A DNA stretch of 64,000 nucleotides. Origin: Curvibacter sp. GWA2_64_110. Lineage in GTDB: Bacteria > Pseudomonadota > Gammaproteobacteria > Burkholderiales > Burkholderiaceae_C. The translations under genes and the position numbers were made by a program. Shown here piece by piece: positions 9,205-17,207 of the stretch; positions within the stretch are counted from its first letter, which is position 1; each line of letters opens with the position of its first letter. Below the pieces are notes generated by a model. It was not told the DNA's origin and did not search any database. It saw only the letters and a program-made list of their open reading frames with translations. The stretch covers positions 1-64,000 of the forward strand of contig MGPC01000005.1 in the NCBI GenBank assembly GCA_001797315.1, read 5' to 3'.

Positions 9205-10980
9205 TCAAGCGGCAAGCCAGGCCTCGACCAGCTGCTTGTCGCGCACCGATAGGCGCCAGGTGGTCATGCCGCGCGGCAGGTTCAGTGTGAGTTTCAGCAG
9301 GCGCTTGTCGCGCGCTACCAGAGCCTGGACCTTGGTGTATGCGCCGGCATAAAGCGGCAGGTCGTCGAGCTTGGTGAGGCGCCAGCCGCTGCGGGCCTGG
9401 CCGCTGCCGACTTCCACGCCCAGCCATTCGTCGCCGGCGGCCAGGCCGGCCCGCTCGGCAGCGCCACCGCGCAGCACGGTCTTGATCTGGATGGCGGCCC
9501 CCTCGGTTACGCGCAAGCCCAGTTGCTGTGCCAGCTGGGCCGGATCTTCCTGAATCGCTACACCGTGGCGTTCCAGCAGTTCCTTGAGCGGCAGCTCGGC
9601 CGTGCTGTGCACCCAGCGCTTGATCTCGCGGGCATAGGCGCGTCCCGTGATGTCCTGTAGCACCTGCAACAGGTCGTCCTCGTGCATCGGGCCGCCCTGG
9701 CAACGCAGCCACAGGGCACGCATCACCTCGTCAAGCGTATGCGGCCCTTCGGCGCGCAAGGTGAGATCCAGGCACAGCGCTACCAGCGCCCCCTTGCTGT
9801 AGTAGCTCACGGTGGCATTGGGCGTGTTTTCGTCCTGCCGGTAGTACTTGACCCAGGCATCGAAACTGGCCTGCGCCAACGACTGCACGGCGCGGCCGGG
9901 CGTCTGCATCACCTGGTTGATGGTCTTGTTCAGCAGCTTCAGATAAGCGGCGGCGTCGATCAGGCCGGCACGGTGCAGCAGCAGGTCGTCGTAGTAGCTG
10001 GTGAAACCCTCGAAGAACCAGAGCAGTTGGGTGTAGTTTTCCTGCGTGTAGTCATAGCGCACGAACTCGGCCGGGCGCAGGCGCTTGACGTTCCAGGTGT
10101 GGAAGTATTCGTGGCTGATCAGCCCTAGCAGGGTGGTGTAACCCTCGCCCGGTTTGGCGCCCAGGCGCGGCAGGTCGCGGCGGGCGCAGATCAAAGCGGT
10201 TGAATTGCGGTGCTCCAGGCCACCGTAGCCGTCGTCGGTGGCATTGAGCATGAACAGGTAGCTGCGGTGCGGTGCCTTGTGCCGCCGGCCTGCCCCCGTG
10301 CTGTGCCAGAGAAGGATTTCTGCTTCGCAGATCTTGCGTGTATCGGCCAGCAATCGCTCGCCGTCGAAACTCGGCGGCGCGCCGGCGACCACGAAGCGGT
10401 GCGGCACACCAGCGGCGGTGAACGTGCCGTTCCAGAACTCGCCCAGTTCTACCGGGCAATCCACCAGTTCGTCGTAATCAGCGGCACGGTAACTGCCGAA
10501 GCCGCGTCGGTTGATCTTTGCCGGGCTCAGGCCGGTGGCCACGGACCAGCGGGCAATGGACTTGCTGGCAACCAGTTCAAGCTCGTGGGCGGTTTCTTCC
10601 TGGCCCTCGACCCGCAGGCACAGGCTGGTGCCGTTGAAGAAGCCGCGTGTGGCATCGAGCCAGGCCGTGCGCACCGAGTTGTCGAAGGCGTAGACCTCGT
10701 AGCTCAGCACCAGCGGGCGCAGCGGCATGCAGTCGATCTGCCAACTGCATTTGTCGAGCTGCCGCAGGGCCAGGGCTTTGCCGTCTTGCCGTGCCTGCAG
10801 CCGCTGCAGGTTTTTCGAAAATTCACGCACCAGATAGCTGCCTGGGACCCACACCGGCAAGGAGACGCGTTGCTGCGCTTGCGGCTGCGCGATGATGAGC
10901 GTGACGCGAAACAGGTGGGCATGCAGATCGGCGACTTCTACCCGGTAGTGGATGGCGGCGGGGGCGACGTCTTTGGCCAT
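9205..10980 (-). CDS. M61 family glycyl aminopeptidase-like protease with PDZ domain
   Basis: A 591-residue M61 peptidase. An N-terminal beta domain precedes the gluzincin catalytic domain, whose zinc motif HEYFH is at residues 290-294 in the block LISHEYFHTWNVKRLRP. A PDZ-like domain lies near residues 490-560 (RGGAAERAGLAAGDEWLGVE). M61 enzymes cleave glycine-rich peptides. No signal peptide is visible, so it is predicted cytoplasmic. It lies 11 bp downstream of the dsbC-like gene and may belong to the ubiH-like/dsbC/M61 transcription unit. Confidence 0.93.
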   Translation of the reverse strand: MAKDVAPAAIHYRVEVADLHAHLFRVTLIIAQPQAQQRVSLPVWVPGSYLVREFSKNLQRLQARQDGKALALRQLDKCSWQIDCMPLRPLVLSYEVYAFDNSVRTAWLDATRGFFNGTSLCLRVEGQEETAHELELVASKSIARWSVATGLSPAKINRRGFGSYRAADYDELVDCPVELGEFWNGTFTAAGVPHRFVVAGAPPSFDGERLLADTRKICEAEILLWHSTGAGRRHKAPHRSYLFMLNATDDGYGGLEHRNSTALICARRDLPRLGAKPGEGYTTLLGLISHEYFHTWNVKRLRPAEFVRYDYTQENYTQLLWFFEGFTSYYDDLLLHRAGLIDAAAYLKLLNKTINQVMQTPGRAVQSLAQASFDAWVKYYRQDENTPNATVSYYSKGALVALCLDLTLRAEGPHTLDEVMRALWLRCQGGPMHEDDLLQVLQDITGRAYAREIKRWVHSTAELPLKELLERHGVAIQEDPAQLAQQLGLRVTEGAAIQIKTVLRGGAAERAGLAAGDEWLGVEVGSGQARSGWRLTKLDDLPLYAGAYTKVQALVARDKRLLKLTLNLPRGMTTWRLSVRDKQLVEAWLAA

Positions 10981-10991
10981 GAGGTGGCGGT

Positions 10992-11717
10992 TTAGCGGGT
11001 TTCGCTCAGGTACTTCTCGATCTGCTGGGCGTTGATGGCGCCCGGCACGCGCGAGCCGTCGGCAAAGATCAGGGTTGGCGTGCCGGTGATCTTGTGCTTG
11101 CGACCGAGCTCCAGATTGCGGGCAATGGCCGAGACATCGCAGCTGGCGGCGGGGAGCGGCTGGTCACGCAGCATGTAGTCCTGCCAGGCTTTGGCCTTGT
11201 CCTTGGCGCACCAGATGTTCTTCGATTTTTCCGCCGAGTCGGGACTGAGGATGGGGTAGAGGAAGGTGTAGACCGTGACGTTGGTCACCTTGTCCAGATC
11301 GCGTTCGAAGCGCTTGCAATAGCCGCAGTTCGGATCTTCAAACACGGCCACCTTGCGCTTGCCGTTGCCGCGTACCACGGTGAAGGCGTCTTTCAGCGGC
11401 AGGGTGTCAAAGTTGACAGCGGTCAGCTTGTCGATGCGTTCCTCGGTCAGGTTGCGGCGCTGGCGTGTGTCGATCAGATGGCCCTGGATCAGGTAGTTGG
11501 CATCGGCATCGGTGTAGAAGATGTCGGTGCCGTTGACACGAACTTCGTACAAACCATTCACCGGGGTCTTGCTGATTTCGTCGATCTTCTGCAGTTGCGG
11601 GATGCGTTCGGTCAGGTTCTTGCGGATCGTTGCCTCCTGGGCCTGGGCGGTGAGACCGGCCAGCACGCAGGCACTGATCAGCAGGGTTTTCAGAGCATTC
11701 ATCATCATCCGTTTCAT
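10992..11717 (-). CDS. dsbC: DsbC-like thiol:disulfide interchange protein
   Basis: About 241 residues with a signal peptide (MNALKTLLISACVLAGLTAQA), an N-terminal dimerisation domain with the DsbC-like blocks NGLYEVRVNGTDIFYTDADA and LIQGHLIDT, and a thioredoxin domain with active site CGYC in FEDPNCGYCKRFERDL. DsbC isomerises wrong disulfides in periplasmic proteins. The start is placed near 11717, which gives a normal signal peptide; the open frame extends to 11765, but that leader is not signal-like. It follows a UbiH-type monooxygenase gene closely. Confidence 0.92.
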   Translation of the reverse strand: MKRMMMNALKTLLISACVLAGLTAQAQEATIRKNLTERIPQLQKIDEISKTPVNGLYEVRVNGTDIFYTDADANYLIQGHLIDTRQRRNLTEERIDKLTAVNFDTLPLKDAFTVVRGNGKRKVAVFEDPNCGYCKRFERDLDKVTNVTVYTFLYPILSPDSAEKSKNIWCAKDKAKAWQDYMLRDQPLPAASCDVSAIARNLELGRKHKITGTPTLIFADGSRVPGAINAQQIEKYLSETR

Positions 11718-11734
11718 GCGACACGTCGCGTTGT

Positions 11735-12847
11735 TCAAAAATCCATGGCCTGCCGGGTCAGCCACTGCTTGAGCAGGCCGCTTCGTTCCACGGTGTTCAT
11801 GCCCCAGTTGCGCAGCGCACGCCAGGCTTCGCCTTCGCGGGCAAACAGCAACTGCAGCCCGTCCATGCCGGTATCCAGGGCCAGCATGCCGGCCTTGCGG
11901 GCACGCTCGTAGCGCCGCAGCAGCTTGGCATCATCGACGCCACGCCAGTAGTCTCGCTCGCGCAGCGTCTTGGCCAGTTCCGCCACATCGGCCAGCCCCA
12001 GGTTCAGACCCTGGCCGGCCAGCGGGTGCACGTTGTGGGCGGCATCGCCGGCCAGCACCCACGCGCCGCAGGCCGCCTGACCAGTCCATTGCCGCGCCTG
12101 CGCCTTTTGCAAGGGCCAGAGCCGGCGTTCGCTGATCAGCGTCAACTGGCCCAAGGCGTGCCCGCTGGCAGCTTCCAACTCGCGACAGAAATCGTCCGGG
12201 CTGGCGGCCTGCAGCCGGGTCGCGTGCTCGGGAGAGACAGACCAGACAATCGCAACGGAGTTCCCTTGTTCGCCGCCCATGGGCAGAAATGCCAGGATGT
12301 CGCCATGGGTGAACCACTGGCGTGCATTCTGGCCATGCGGTTTTTCGCACTGGATCCGGGCCGCCAGCGCGTGCTGGGCATAGGGGGTGACCTGGAAGTC
12401 AACGCCAAACTCGGCACGCGTGCTGCTGGCACGGCCTTCACAGACCACGGTGAGTTTGGCAGGCGCCGGGGCTGACAGCACTTCGATCTGCGGCTGAAAG
12501 CCGACGGCCTGCGCCAGCTGCGCCTCCAGCACCGGGACATCCACGATCCAGGTCAAGGCGGTGGCGCCGAGTTCGCTGGCGTCGAAATTGATCTCGCCGC
12601 CGCGGTCGCCCCAGATCTGCATGTGGGTGACCGGGGTGGCCGCCTGCGGCGCGGGCCAGCAGCGCAAGGTGTCGAGCAGCTCCTTGGAGGCTCGGTTCAG
12701 GGCGTAGGCACGCACATCGGCGGGGGCATCGGGCTGGGGCGAGGGTTCCACCAGGCCGACACGCAGGCGCTCGCGCGCCAGCAGCAGGGCCAGCGTGCGT
12801 CCCACAATGCCGCTGCCGCGTATACAAACATCCAGGGGAAGAGCCAT
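11735..12847 (-). CDS. FAD-dependent monooxygenase, UbiH/UbiF/COQ6 family
   Basis: A 370-residue flavoprotein hydroxylase of the ubiquinone-biosynthesis type. The N-terminal FAD-binding motif is IRGSGIVGRTLALLLAR; the second FAD motif is GDAAHNVHPLAGQGLNLGLAD. Such enzymes hydroxylate the ring of ubiquinone precursors. Betaproteobacteria carry several homologues with different regioselectivity, so I give no specific symbol. The start at MALPLDV (12847) puts the FAD motif at the usual distance from the N terminus; the frame is open upstream to 12913. Confidence 0.88.
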   Translation of the reverse strand: MALPLDVCIRGSGIVGRTLALLLARERLRVGLVEPSPQPDAPADVRAYALNRASKELLDTLRCWPAPQAATPVTHMQIWGDRGGEINFDASELGATALTWIVDVPVLEAQLAQAVGFQPQIEVLSAPAPAKLTVVCEGRASSTRAEFGVDFQVTPYAQHALAARIQCEKPHGQNARQWFTHGDILAFLPMGGEQGNSVAIVWSVSPEHATRLQAASPDDFCRELEAASGHALGQLTLISERRLWPLQKAQARQWTGQAACGAWVLAGDAAHNVHPLAGQGLNLGLADVAELAKTLRERDYWRGVDDAKLLRRYERARKAGMLALDTGMDGLQLLFAREGEAWRALRNWGMNTVERSGLLKQWLTRQAMDF

Positions 12848-12927
12848 GCGCAGCATTGTAGAAGGCAGGGCAGAATCGGTTCTGTCGGATGTCAATTCCA
12901 TTCCAATAACCATGGGGATCTTGCCAA

Positions 12928-13842
12928 GTGAGTGAATCGACTGTCAGCCCGGGTGATGTTCAGGCCCATATTGCGCAGCTGTTCGTGTACCCAATCAAAT
13001 CCTGCGCCGGCATTGCGTTGCAGGAGTCGGTATTGACCGAAACCGGCCTCGATCTGGACCGCGCCTGGATGGTGGTGGATGCGCAGGGCGGCTTCGTGTC
13101 GCAGCGCGAGCAGCCGCGCCTGGCCTTGGTGCAGCCGCAATTCAAGCGTGGCGGCTCGGAGCTGGCGCTGCGCGCGCCCGGCATGCTGGCGCTGCATCTG
13201 GCCGTCGACGCTGTGGAGCAGCCGACGCGGGTGCGCGTCTGGGACGACGAGATGCCCGCGTATGACATGGGCGACGTTGCCGCCCAGTGGTTCACCGACT
13301 TTCTGTCCTTGTCCGAGCAGGGCCTGCCCACGGCCCAGGCCGCCAAGTACCGGCTGGTACGTTTCGATCCGGAGCACCGGCGCCTCTCCAGCCTGAAGTG
13401 GACCGATGGTGTGGAAGCGCTGAACCAGTTCAGCGATGGTTTTCCGTTGCTGGTGCTGGGCCAGGCTTCGCTCGACGAGTTCAATGGCCGCCTGCAGGCC
13501 GCTGGCCATGCGCCGGTGGGGGTGGAGCGGTTCCGTCCCAACATCGTGCTGGCCGGACTGGAGGTGCATGACGAGGATCGGCTCGATACCCTGCACATCG
13601 TCACCGGTGAGGGTGAGGTGGTGTTCAAGCCGGTCAAGCCCTGTCCGCGCTGTCCGATTCCCAACATCGACCCGGCCACGGCACACAGCAGCCCGGAGGT
13701 CAGCGACACGCTGCAGGCTTACCGGCGGGATGCGCGGCTGAACGGGGCGGTGACCTTCGGCATGAATGCCATCGTGCTGGCGGGTGTGGATGCGGTGCTG
13801 CGTGTCGGACAGATGATGACGGCGGACTTCCGCTTCGACTGA
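12928..13842 (+). CDS. MOSC domain-containing protein (YcbX-like)
   Basis: A 304-residue protein with an N-terminal MOSC_N beta-barrel (AQLFVYPIKSCAGIALQE) and a C-terminal MOSC domain with the conserved cysteine region KPVKPCPRCPIPNIDP. MOSC proteins handle sulfur carried on molybdenum cofactor; YcbX-type members reduce N-hydroxylated bases with Moco. It starts with GTG and is divergent from the ubiH-like gene. No C-terminal ferredoxin domain is present, unlike E. coli YcbX. Confidence 0.9.
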   Translation: MSESTVSPGDVQAHIAQLFVYPIKSCAGIALQESVLTETGLDLDRAWMVVDAQGGFVSQREQPRLALVQPQFKRGGSELALRAPGMLALHLAVDAVEQPTRVRVWDDEMPAYDMGDVAAQWFTDFLSLSEQGLPTAQAAKYRLVRFDPEHRRLSSLKWTDGVEALNQFSDGFPLLVLGQASLDEFNGRLQAAGHAPVGVERFRPNIVLAGLEVHDEDRLDTLHIVTGEGEVVFKPVKPCPRCPIPNIDPATAHSSPEVSDTLQAYRRDARLNGAVTFGMNAIVLAGVDAVLRVGQMMTADFRFD

Positions 13843-13870
13843 AGTGCGGCCCGGCCGGGCATTGCGATCC

Positions 13871-14887
13871 CTATTCCGCCTTGATCTGGGCGTCGCGAAT
13901 GATGCGCGCCATGCTGGCTGACTCGGCGGCAATCAATTGTGCGAACTCGGTAGGGCTGGCCAGTTCCAGCACGCATTCCGCGGCCATCAGGCGCTCGCGC
14001 ATGGCCGGTGTGGACAGAATCGCGTTGATCTCGCCGTTCAAACGGTTGACGGCGGGGGCGGGTGTGCCCGCCGGCGCCAGGATGCCAAAGTGGGAACTCA
14101 GGTTGGCGGCCGGATATCCCAGTTCGGCCAGTGTCGGAACCGTGGGCAGGTTATTCAGCCTGGCGGGCGCGCCCACGGCCAATGGGCGCAGCTTGCCCGT
14201 CTTGATGTGCTGCAGGACGGCCGAAGAGGTGTTGACGGACAGCACTTCAAATTGACCGCTCAGCGCGTCGGTGATCTGTTGGCCGCCGCCCTTGTAGGGG
14301 ACGTGGGTGACGTCCACCTGGGCTGTTGCACGAATCTGCTCCAGCACGACATGGCCCAGCGAGGCCGGCCCGGAGGTGGCCCAGCGCATGGCGCCAGGTC
14401 GGGCGCGGGCTGTGGTCAGCAAGCTCTTGAGGTCGCCCTCTTTCAGCGCCGAGGTGGCGGCAATCAGGACGGGCGAATACATCACGCTGGCGACGGGCGC
14501 AATGTCCTTGACGGGGTCGAACGCTGATTTGCCGAGGTGTGGACTGAGCGTCAGCGGCGAGATGGCCGAGAACGCCAGCACATAGCCGTCAGGCGCCGAC
14601 TTGGCGACCAGGCCCACCCCCAAGGAGCCGCTTGCGCCGGCCTTGTTGTCCACCAAAATGGGAACGCCGAGCCGGGCCGCCAGTTGTTCTGCCAGGGCCC
14701 GGGCGATGACATCGCTGACGCCGCCAGGCGGGTAGGCCACGACGATCTTGATGGGCTTGGATGGCCAGATGGGAGCCGGTTGGGCCAGTACCCCGGGGAG
14801 GGTGAACAGGCCACCCGTCAGCGTCAAGAGTCTGCGGCGAGTGAGGGGCATGGAAGGGCTTTGCTGGTGGTTTGGGTGGGTTGTCAT
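13871..14887 (-). CDS. Bug-family (TctC-like) solute-binding protein
   Basis: A 338-residue extracytoplasmic binding protein of the tripartite tricarboxylate transporter type, expanded in Burkholderiales. The signal peptide is around PLTRRRLLTLTGGLFTLPGV, with a twin-arginine-like RRR. Family blocks are WPSKPIKIVVAYPPGGVSD, VDNKAGASGSLG and HVPYKGGGQQITDALSGQ. No tctA/tctB permease lies nearby, which is normal for orphan Bug proteins. The ligand cannot be read from the sequence. Its start region borders the integrase remnant on the left flank of the island. Confidence 0.93.
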   Translation of the reverse strand: MTTHPNHQQSPSMPLTRRRLLTLTGGLFTLPGVLAQPAPIWPSKPIKIVVAYPPGGVSDVIARALAEQLAARLGVPILVDNKAGASGSLGVGLVAKSAPDGYVLAFSAISPLTLSPHLGKSAFDPVKDIAPVASVMYSPVLIAATSALKEGDLKSLLTTARARPGAMRWATSGPASLGHVVLEQIRATAQVDVTHVPYKGGGQQITDALSGQFEVLSVNTSSAVLQHIKTGKLRPLAVGAPARLNNLPTVPTLAELGYPAANLSSHFGILAPAGTPAPAVNRLNGEINAILSTPAMRERLMAAECVLELASPTEFAQLIAAESASMARIIRDAQIKAE

Positions 14888-14931
14888 GCAATATCCACCC
14901 ATAGTCTATTGCGACTGCGAAACCGGTGGGC

Positions 14932-14988
14932 GCGCCCGCCGGTCGCGGCCGGGTGATGAAGCACGGATTCGCTGATTAGTACAATTGG
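14932..14988 (-). pseudogene. Remnant of an integrase 5' end
   Basis: Read on the minus strand, this stretch encodes [19 protein letters not shown], which lines up without gaps with residues 2-20 of the island integrase ([19 protein letters not shown]). In the first eight aligned codons the only three nucleotide differences are all at third codon positions, the mark of coding ancestry. The aligned start codon is AGG instead of GTG, and the frame stops soon after, so it is not functional. It suggests an earlier related element at the same site. Confidence 0.65.
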
Positions 14989-15145
14989 CCTAGTTTTCCG
15001 GGCCAATCGAGGACAGAGGTTGCAGAAATGCCTTGTCCTGGGCCTGGGTTGATCGAACCGGGGCGTCGTGCCCCAGACGCGGATCGGGCCACCTCGATCA
15101 CGCCCCCACCAGGTTCGATCGTTTAATGATTTCTAAGGAATTTCC
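14989..15145 (+). promoter_or_regulatory. Native-side ychF leader region
   Basis: 157 bases between the integrase remnant and the interrupted ychF start, with no gene. It contains two foldable segments. One is AGGACA (around 15012) with TGTCCT. The other is GATCGAACC (around 15050) with GGTTCGATC (around 15113), enclosing GGGGC/GCCCC. The last ~35 bases match the end of the leader before the full ychF copy (TGATTTC.AAGGAATTT..C). A TACAAT hexamer at 14980 is a possible -10 box, but it lies in integrase-derived sequence. Confidence 0.45.
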
Positions 15146-15262
15146 ATGAGCTTGAAGTGCGGCATCGTCGGCCTGCCCAATGTCGGTAAATCCACCCTGT
15201 TCAATGCCCTGACCAAGGCCGGCATTGCGGCGGAGAACTATCCCGTAGGCAGGAATTTCTGA
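15146..15262 (+). pseudogene. ychF: ychF 5' fragment displaced by the island
   Basis: The first 33 codons of ychF ([20 protein letters not shown] and onward to AENYP), including the P-loop, then a switch into unrelated island sequence (VGRNF) and a stop. Codons 1-33 encode exactly the same protein as the start of the complete ychF at 27679. Codons 2 and 3 use different synonymous codons (AGC TTG against TCT CTC); after that only codon 20 differs (AAT/AAC). It has its own SD (AAGGAA). The 38-residue product would be non-functional. Confidence 0.92.
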
Positions 15263-15355
15263 GATTGCCTTTGGCCACAAGGACTTCCGGGATTACCTAG
15301 ACGACCATTGGCAAAGCCAGGACAAAGACTCCAGCAGAACACCCGCGTTAGCGGC
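15263..15355 (+). other. Left island end, non-coding
   Basis: Just inside the left junction. It contains GGCA..TGCC and TTGGC-type short inverted repeats and two AAGGAC/AGGACAAAGAC motifs. These are possible integrase arm sites, but no reading frame or clear repeat family is visible. Confidence 0.3.
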
Positions 15356-15421
15356 ATGAGGCCATCATAGGATGGCCTTTTCTTTTTGTCGGCTATAAAA
15401 GCGTCTGGTTTGATCGGGAGG
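15356..15421 (+). repeat. 66-bp leader repeat, copy A
   Basis: Copy A of a leader found again at 17133-17198, the same length and about five sixths identical. In order it has an inverted repeat GGCCATC/GATGGCC, a T-rich stretch, GTCGGC followed by TATAAA (possible -10), and GGGAGG, the ribosome-binding site of the gene at 15427. The inverted repeat plus TTTTC could be an operator over the -35 region or a small attenuator. Confidence 0.75.
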
Positions 15422-15426
15422 ACGCC

Positions 15427-17097
15427 ATGGCGTATCAATCGAAAGACTTGAGAGATCAGCTCACTCCGATAGCAGCGAAGCTTCGTGAGGGGCGGTCCGT
15501 TATCCGACCAGTAAGTCAAGCTACTCTTCGTCTTAAGGCCATTCCTGGGCGAGATCGGTATGCTGAGACCGTGGACAACATCCTGCGCTGGATGAACAAG
15601 CGTGCGGGAAGAACACTTCCCGACACTGCGTGGCAGCGTCAGTCTTTTGAGTTGTCTGAAATTGGCGCTCAAAGAACGGCGGCAGTTGCGGTCAAAGAGC
15701 CGCGATACTGGGCCGCACGACTTGACGATGCAGACAAAACTGTGCCCATGCGGACTTGGGTTACAGAAATTGGGGTTGGGGTTGACGAAAGCGGTGATGT
15801 TCTCTTCGGTACGCGGCTTATCTGTGCAACGCGGGGGAGTGATGAGCCGTTTGACCGAACTGTTCCAGGGTTTGTCAAAGGCATCATCGCTTCAGGTTCT
15901 GTTGAACTCGAAGGCATTGCAATCTCGGATAAGCCAAGCCTGATTTCTTCGCAAGCTGAGGTGGATGGCCTAGTCTCGTTGTTGGAATCTCCAGGGCGTT
16001 CTTGCGATGTGATTGTTTTTTCCCTGCCGAAGGGGTCGTCTAACGTTGAAGATGCGGCTGCATCTGTCGCTGATGTGCACGTAAAGCTAAATGGCGTTGC
16101 GCACGTTTTTGTTCTCAGTGGAGAAGCGAGCTATTTTCTTACTGAGTCTGTCGGGCGAGAGCTGTCAGTCTTTCATCAAGGCGTGCGTACTTACCGTCCC
16201 GGCTTTATGGCATGGATAGCCGAGCCTAGTGATCATCCACTTGCATTGCCCACTCGTATCGCTGGGTGGAACGAAGAGGGGGCGAGGGCTTTCGAGAAAT
16301 GGCTGGTGAATAGTGCCTTGGCTTCCTCTGTCCGTGGGCGATTGCGAGAGGAGAGATTGCCGGCGTTCAATACAGTTCGCCAATTGGCTGCCCAAGCGGA
16401 GCGTGCCGAAGTGCGAGCGGCGGGGGGGGACGATGTCGATCTGCTCAATCTTTATGAACAGGACAATGACCAACTGCGTACTGAGTTGAAGGAGCAGCGC
16501 GAACAGTACGATGGTTTGTTGACTGCCGCAGAGGCGGAAAGGGATACTGCCATCCAGGCTGCAAACTCTGCGAAAGCTCAGGCGCTTGAACGCCTCCATC
16601 GTATTCGCACCTTGGAGCAGCGATTCATTGCGACGACTGGAGTTCGAGAGCCGGCCTTGCCAGACTCGTTGGACCTATTCGAGGACTGGTGTCGCGACAA
16701 CCTGAGCGGTTCAGTTGAACTCGTTGGCCGCGCGTTTCAGGGGGTGCGCAAATCTGACTACCACGACCCGCAGTTCATATATCGTTCTCTTCTCTTGTTG
16801 CGTGACTACTATGTGCCAATGCGGCGCGAGAGTTTGCCAGACAACAGAAAGGCATACGCCGACGCGTTGAATAGCCTGGAGCTGGAAGAGAGTTCAACGG
16901 GTGATGGCGTCAAGTACTCCGCGGATCTGTATTCAGTTCAGTACGGAGGGGCAAGAAGGTCCCTTGATCGACATCTGAAGGGGAGCAATTCGCGTGATCG
17001 TCGATACGGATTTCGACTGTACTTCTTTTGGAGTGACGAGGAGCAGGTTGCCGTCGTAGGCTGGTTGCCGTCGCATTTGGATAACCGCGCAAGCTAA
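15427..17097 (+). CDS. Large coiled-coil protein, predicted defence component
   Basis: A 556-residue protein with no function I can assign. The N-terminal ~300 residues look globular and mixed alpha/beta. A coiled coil spans about 340-400 (DNDQLRTELKEQREQYDGLL and on). The C-terminal ~160 residues form a compact domain ending in YGFRLYFFWSDEEQ and VVGWLPSHLDN. That ending resembles the C termini of uncharacterised proteins found beside nucleases in bacterial defence loci; this is recollection, not a search result. GGGAGG lies 5 bases before the ATG. The next gene, an HNH nuclease, has a copy of the same leader, which argues for joint control. No membrane segment or signal peptide is visible. 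Confidence 0.6.
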   Translation: MAYQSKDLRDQLTPIAAKLREGRSVIRPVSQATLRLKAIPGRDRYAETVDNILRWMNKRAGRTLPDTAWQRQSFELSEIGAQRTAAVAVKEPRYWAARLDDADKTVPMRTWVTEIGVGVDESGDVLFGTRLICATRGSDEPFDRTVPGFVKGIIASGSVELEGIAISDKPSLISSQAEVDGLVSLLESPGRSCDVIVFSLPKGSSNVEDAAASVADVHVKLNGVAHVFVLSGEASYFLTESVGRELSVFHQGVRTYRPGFMAWIAEPSDHPLALPTRIAGWNEEGARAFEKWLVNSALASSVRGRLREERLPAFNTVRQLAAQAERAEVRAAGGDDVDLLNLYEQDNDQLRTELKEQREQYDGLLTAAEAERDTAIQAANSAKAQALERLHRIRTLEQRFIATTGVREPALPDSLDLFEDWCRDNLSGSVELVGRAFQGVRKSDYHDPQFIYRSLLLLRDYYVPMRRESLPDNRKAYADALNSLELEESSTGDGVKYSADLYSVQYGGARRSLDRHLKGSNSRDRRYGFRLYFFWSDEEQVAVVGWLPSHLDNRAS

Positions 17098-17132
17098 ATA
17101 AGAGTGTCTGCGAGGCGCGTATAGCGAAGTAG

Positions 17133-17198
17133 ATGAGGCCGTCATACGATGGCCCTTTTCATTTGTCGGCTATAACAACGGCTGGTTTGACTGGGAGG
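17133..17198 (+). repeat. 66-bp leader repeat, copy B
   Basis: Copy B of the leader at 15356-15421. The inverted repeat is GGCCGTC/GATGGCC (one G-T pair), followed by CTTTTC, GTCGGC with TATAAC, and GGGAGG. It ends 9 bases before the ATG of the HNH nuclease gene. Conserved blocks are separated by point changes rather than random drift, which fits a functional element. Confidence 0.75.
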
Positions 17199-17207
17199 GC
17201 AAACCGG

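Noticed and set aside
14980-14985. TACAAT as a conserved ychF -10 promoter
   Set aside because: The hexamer is shared with 27501-27506, but both lie in sequence explained by integrase coding conservation and no fitting -35 box is seen; left as a possibility only.
15146-15262. 38-codon ychF stub as a functional small gene
   Set aside because: It keeps the P-loop only by duplication and ends in unrelated residues; no ATPase fold is possible.
17133-17207. ATG at 17133 as the HNH gene start
   Set aside because: This ATG is the first base triplet of the 66-bp leader repeat, and the same ATG in copy A does not begin a gene; GGGAGG precedes the ATG at 17208.
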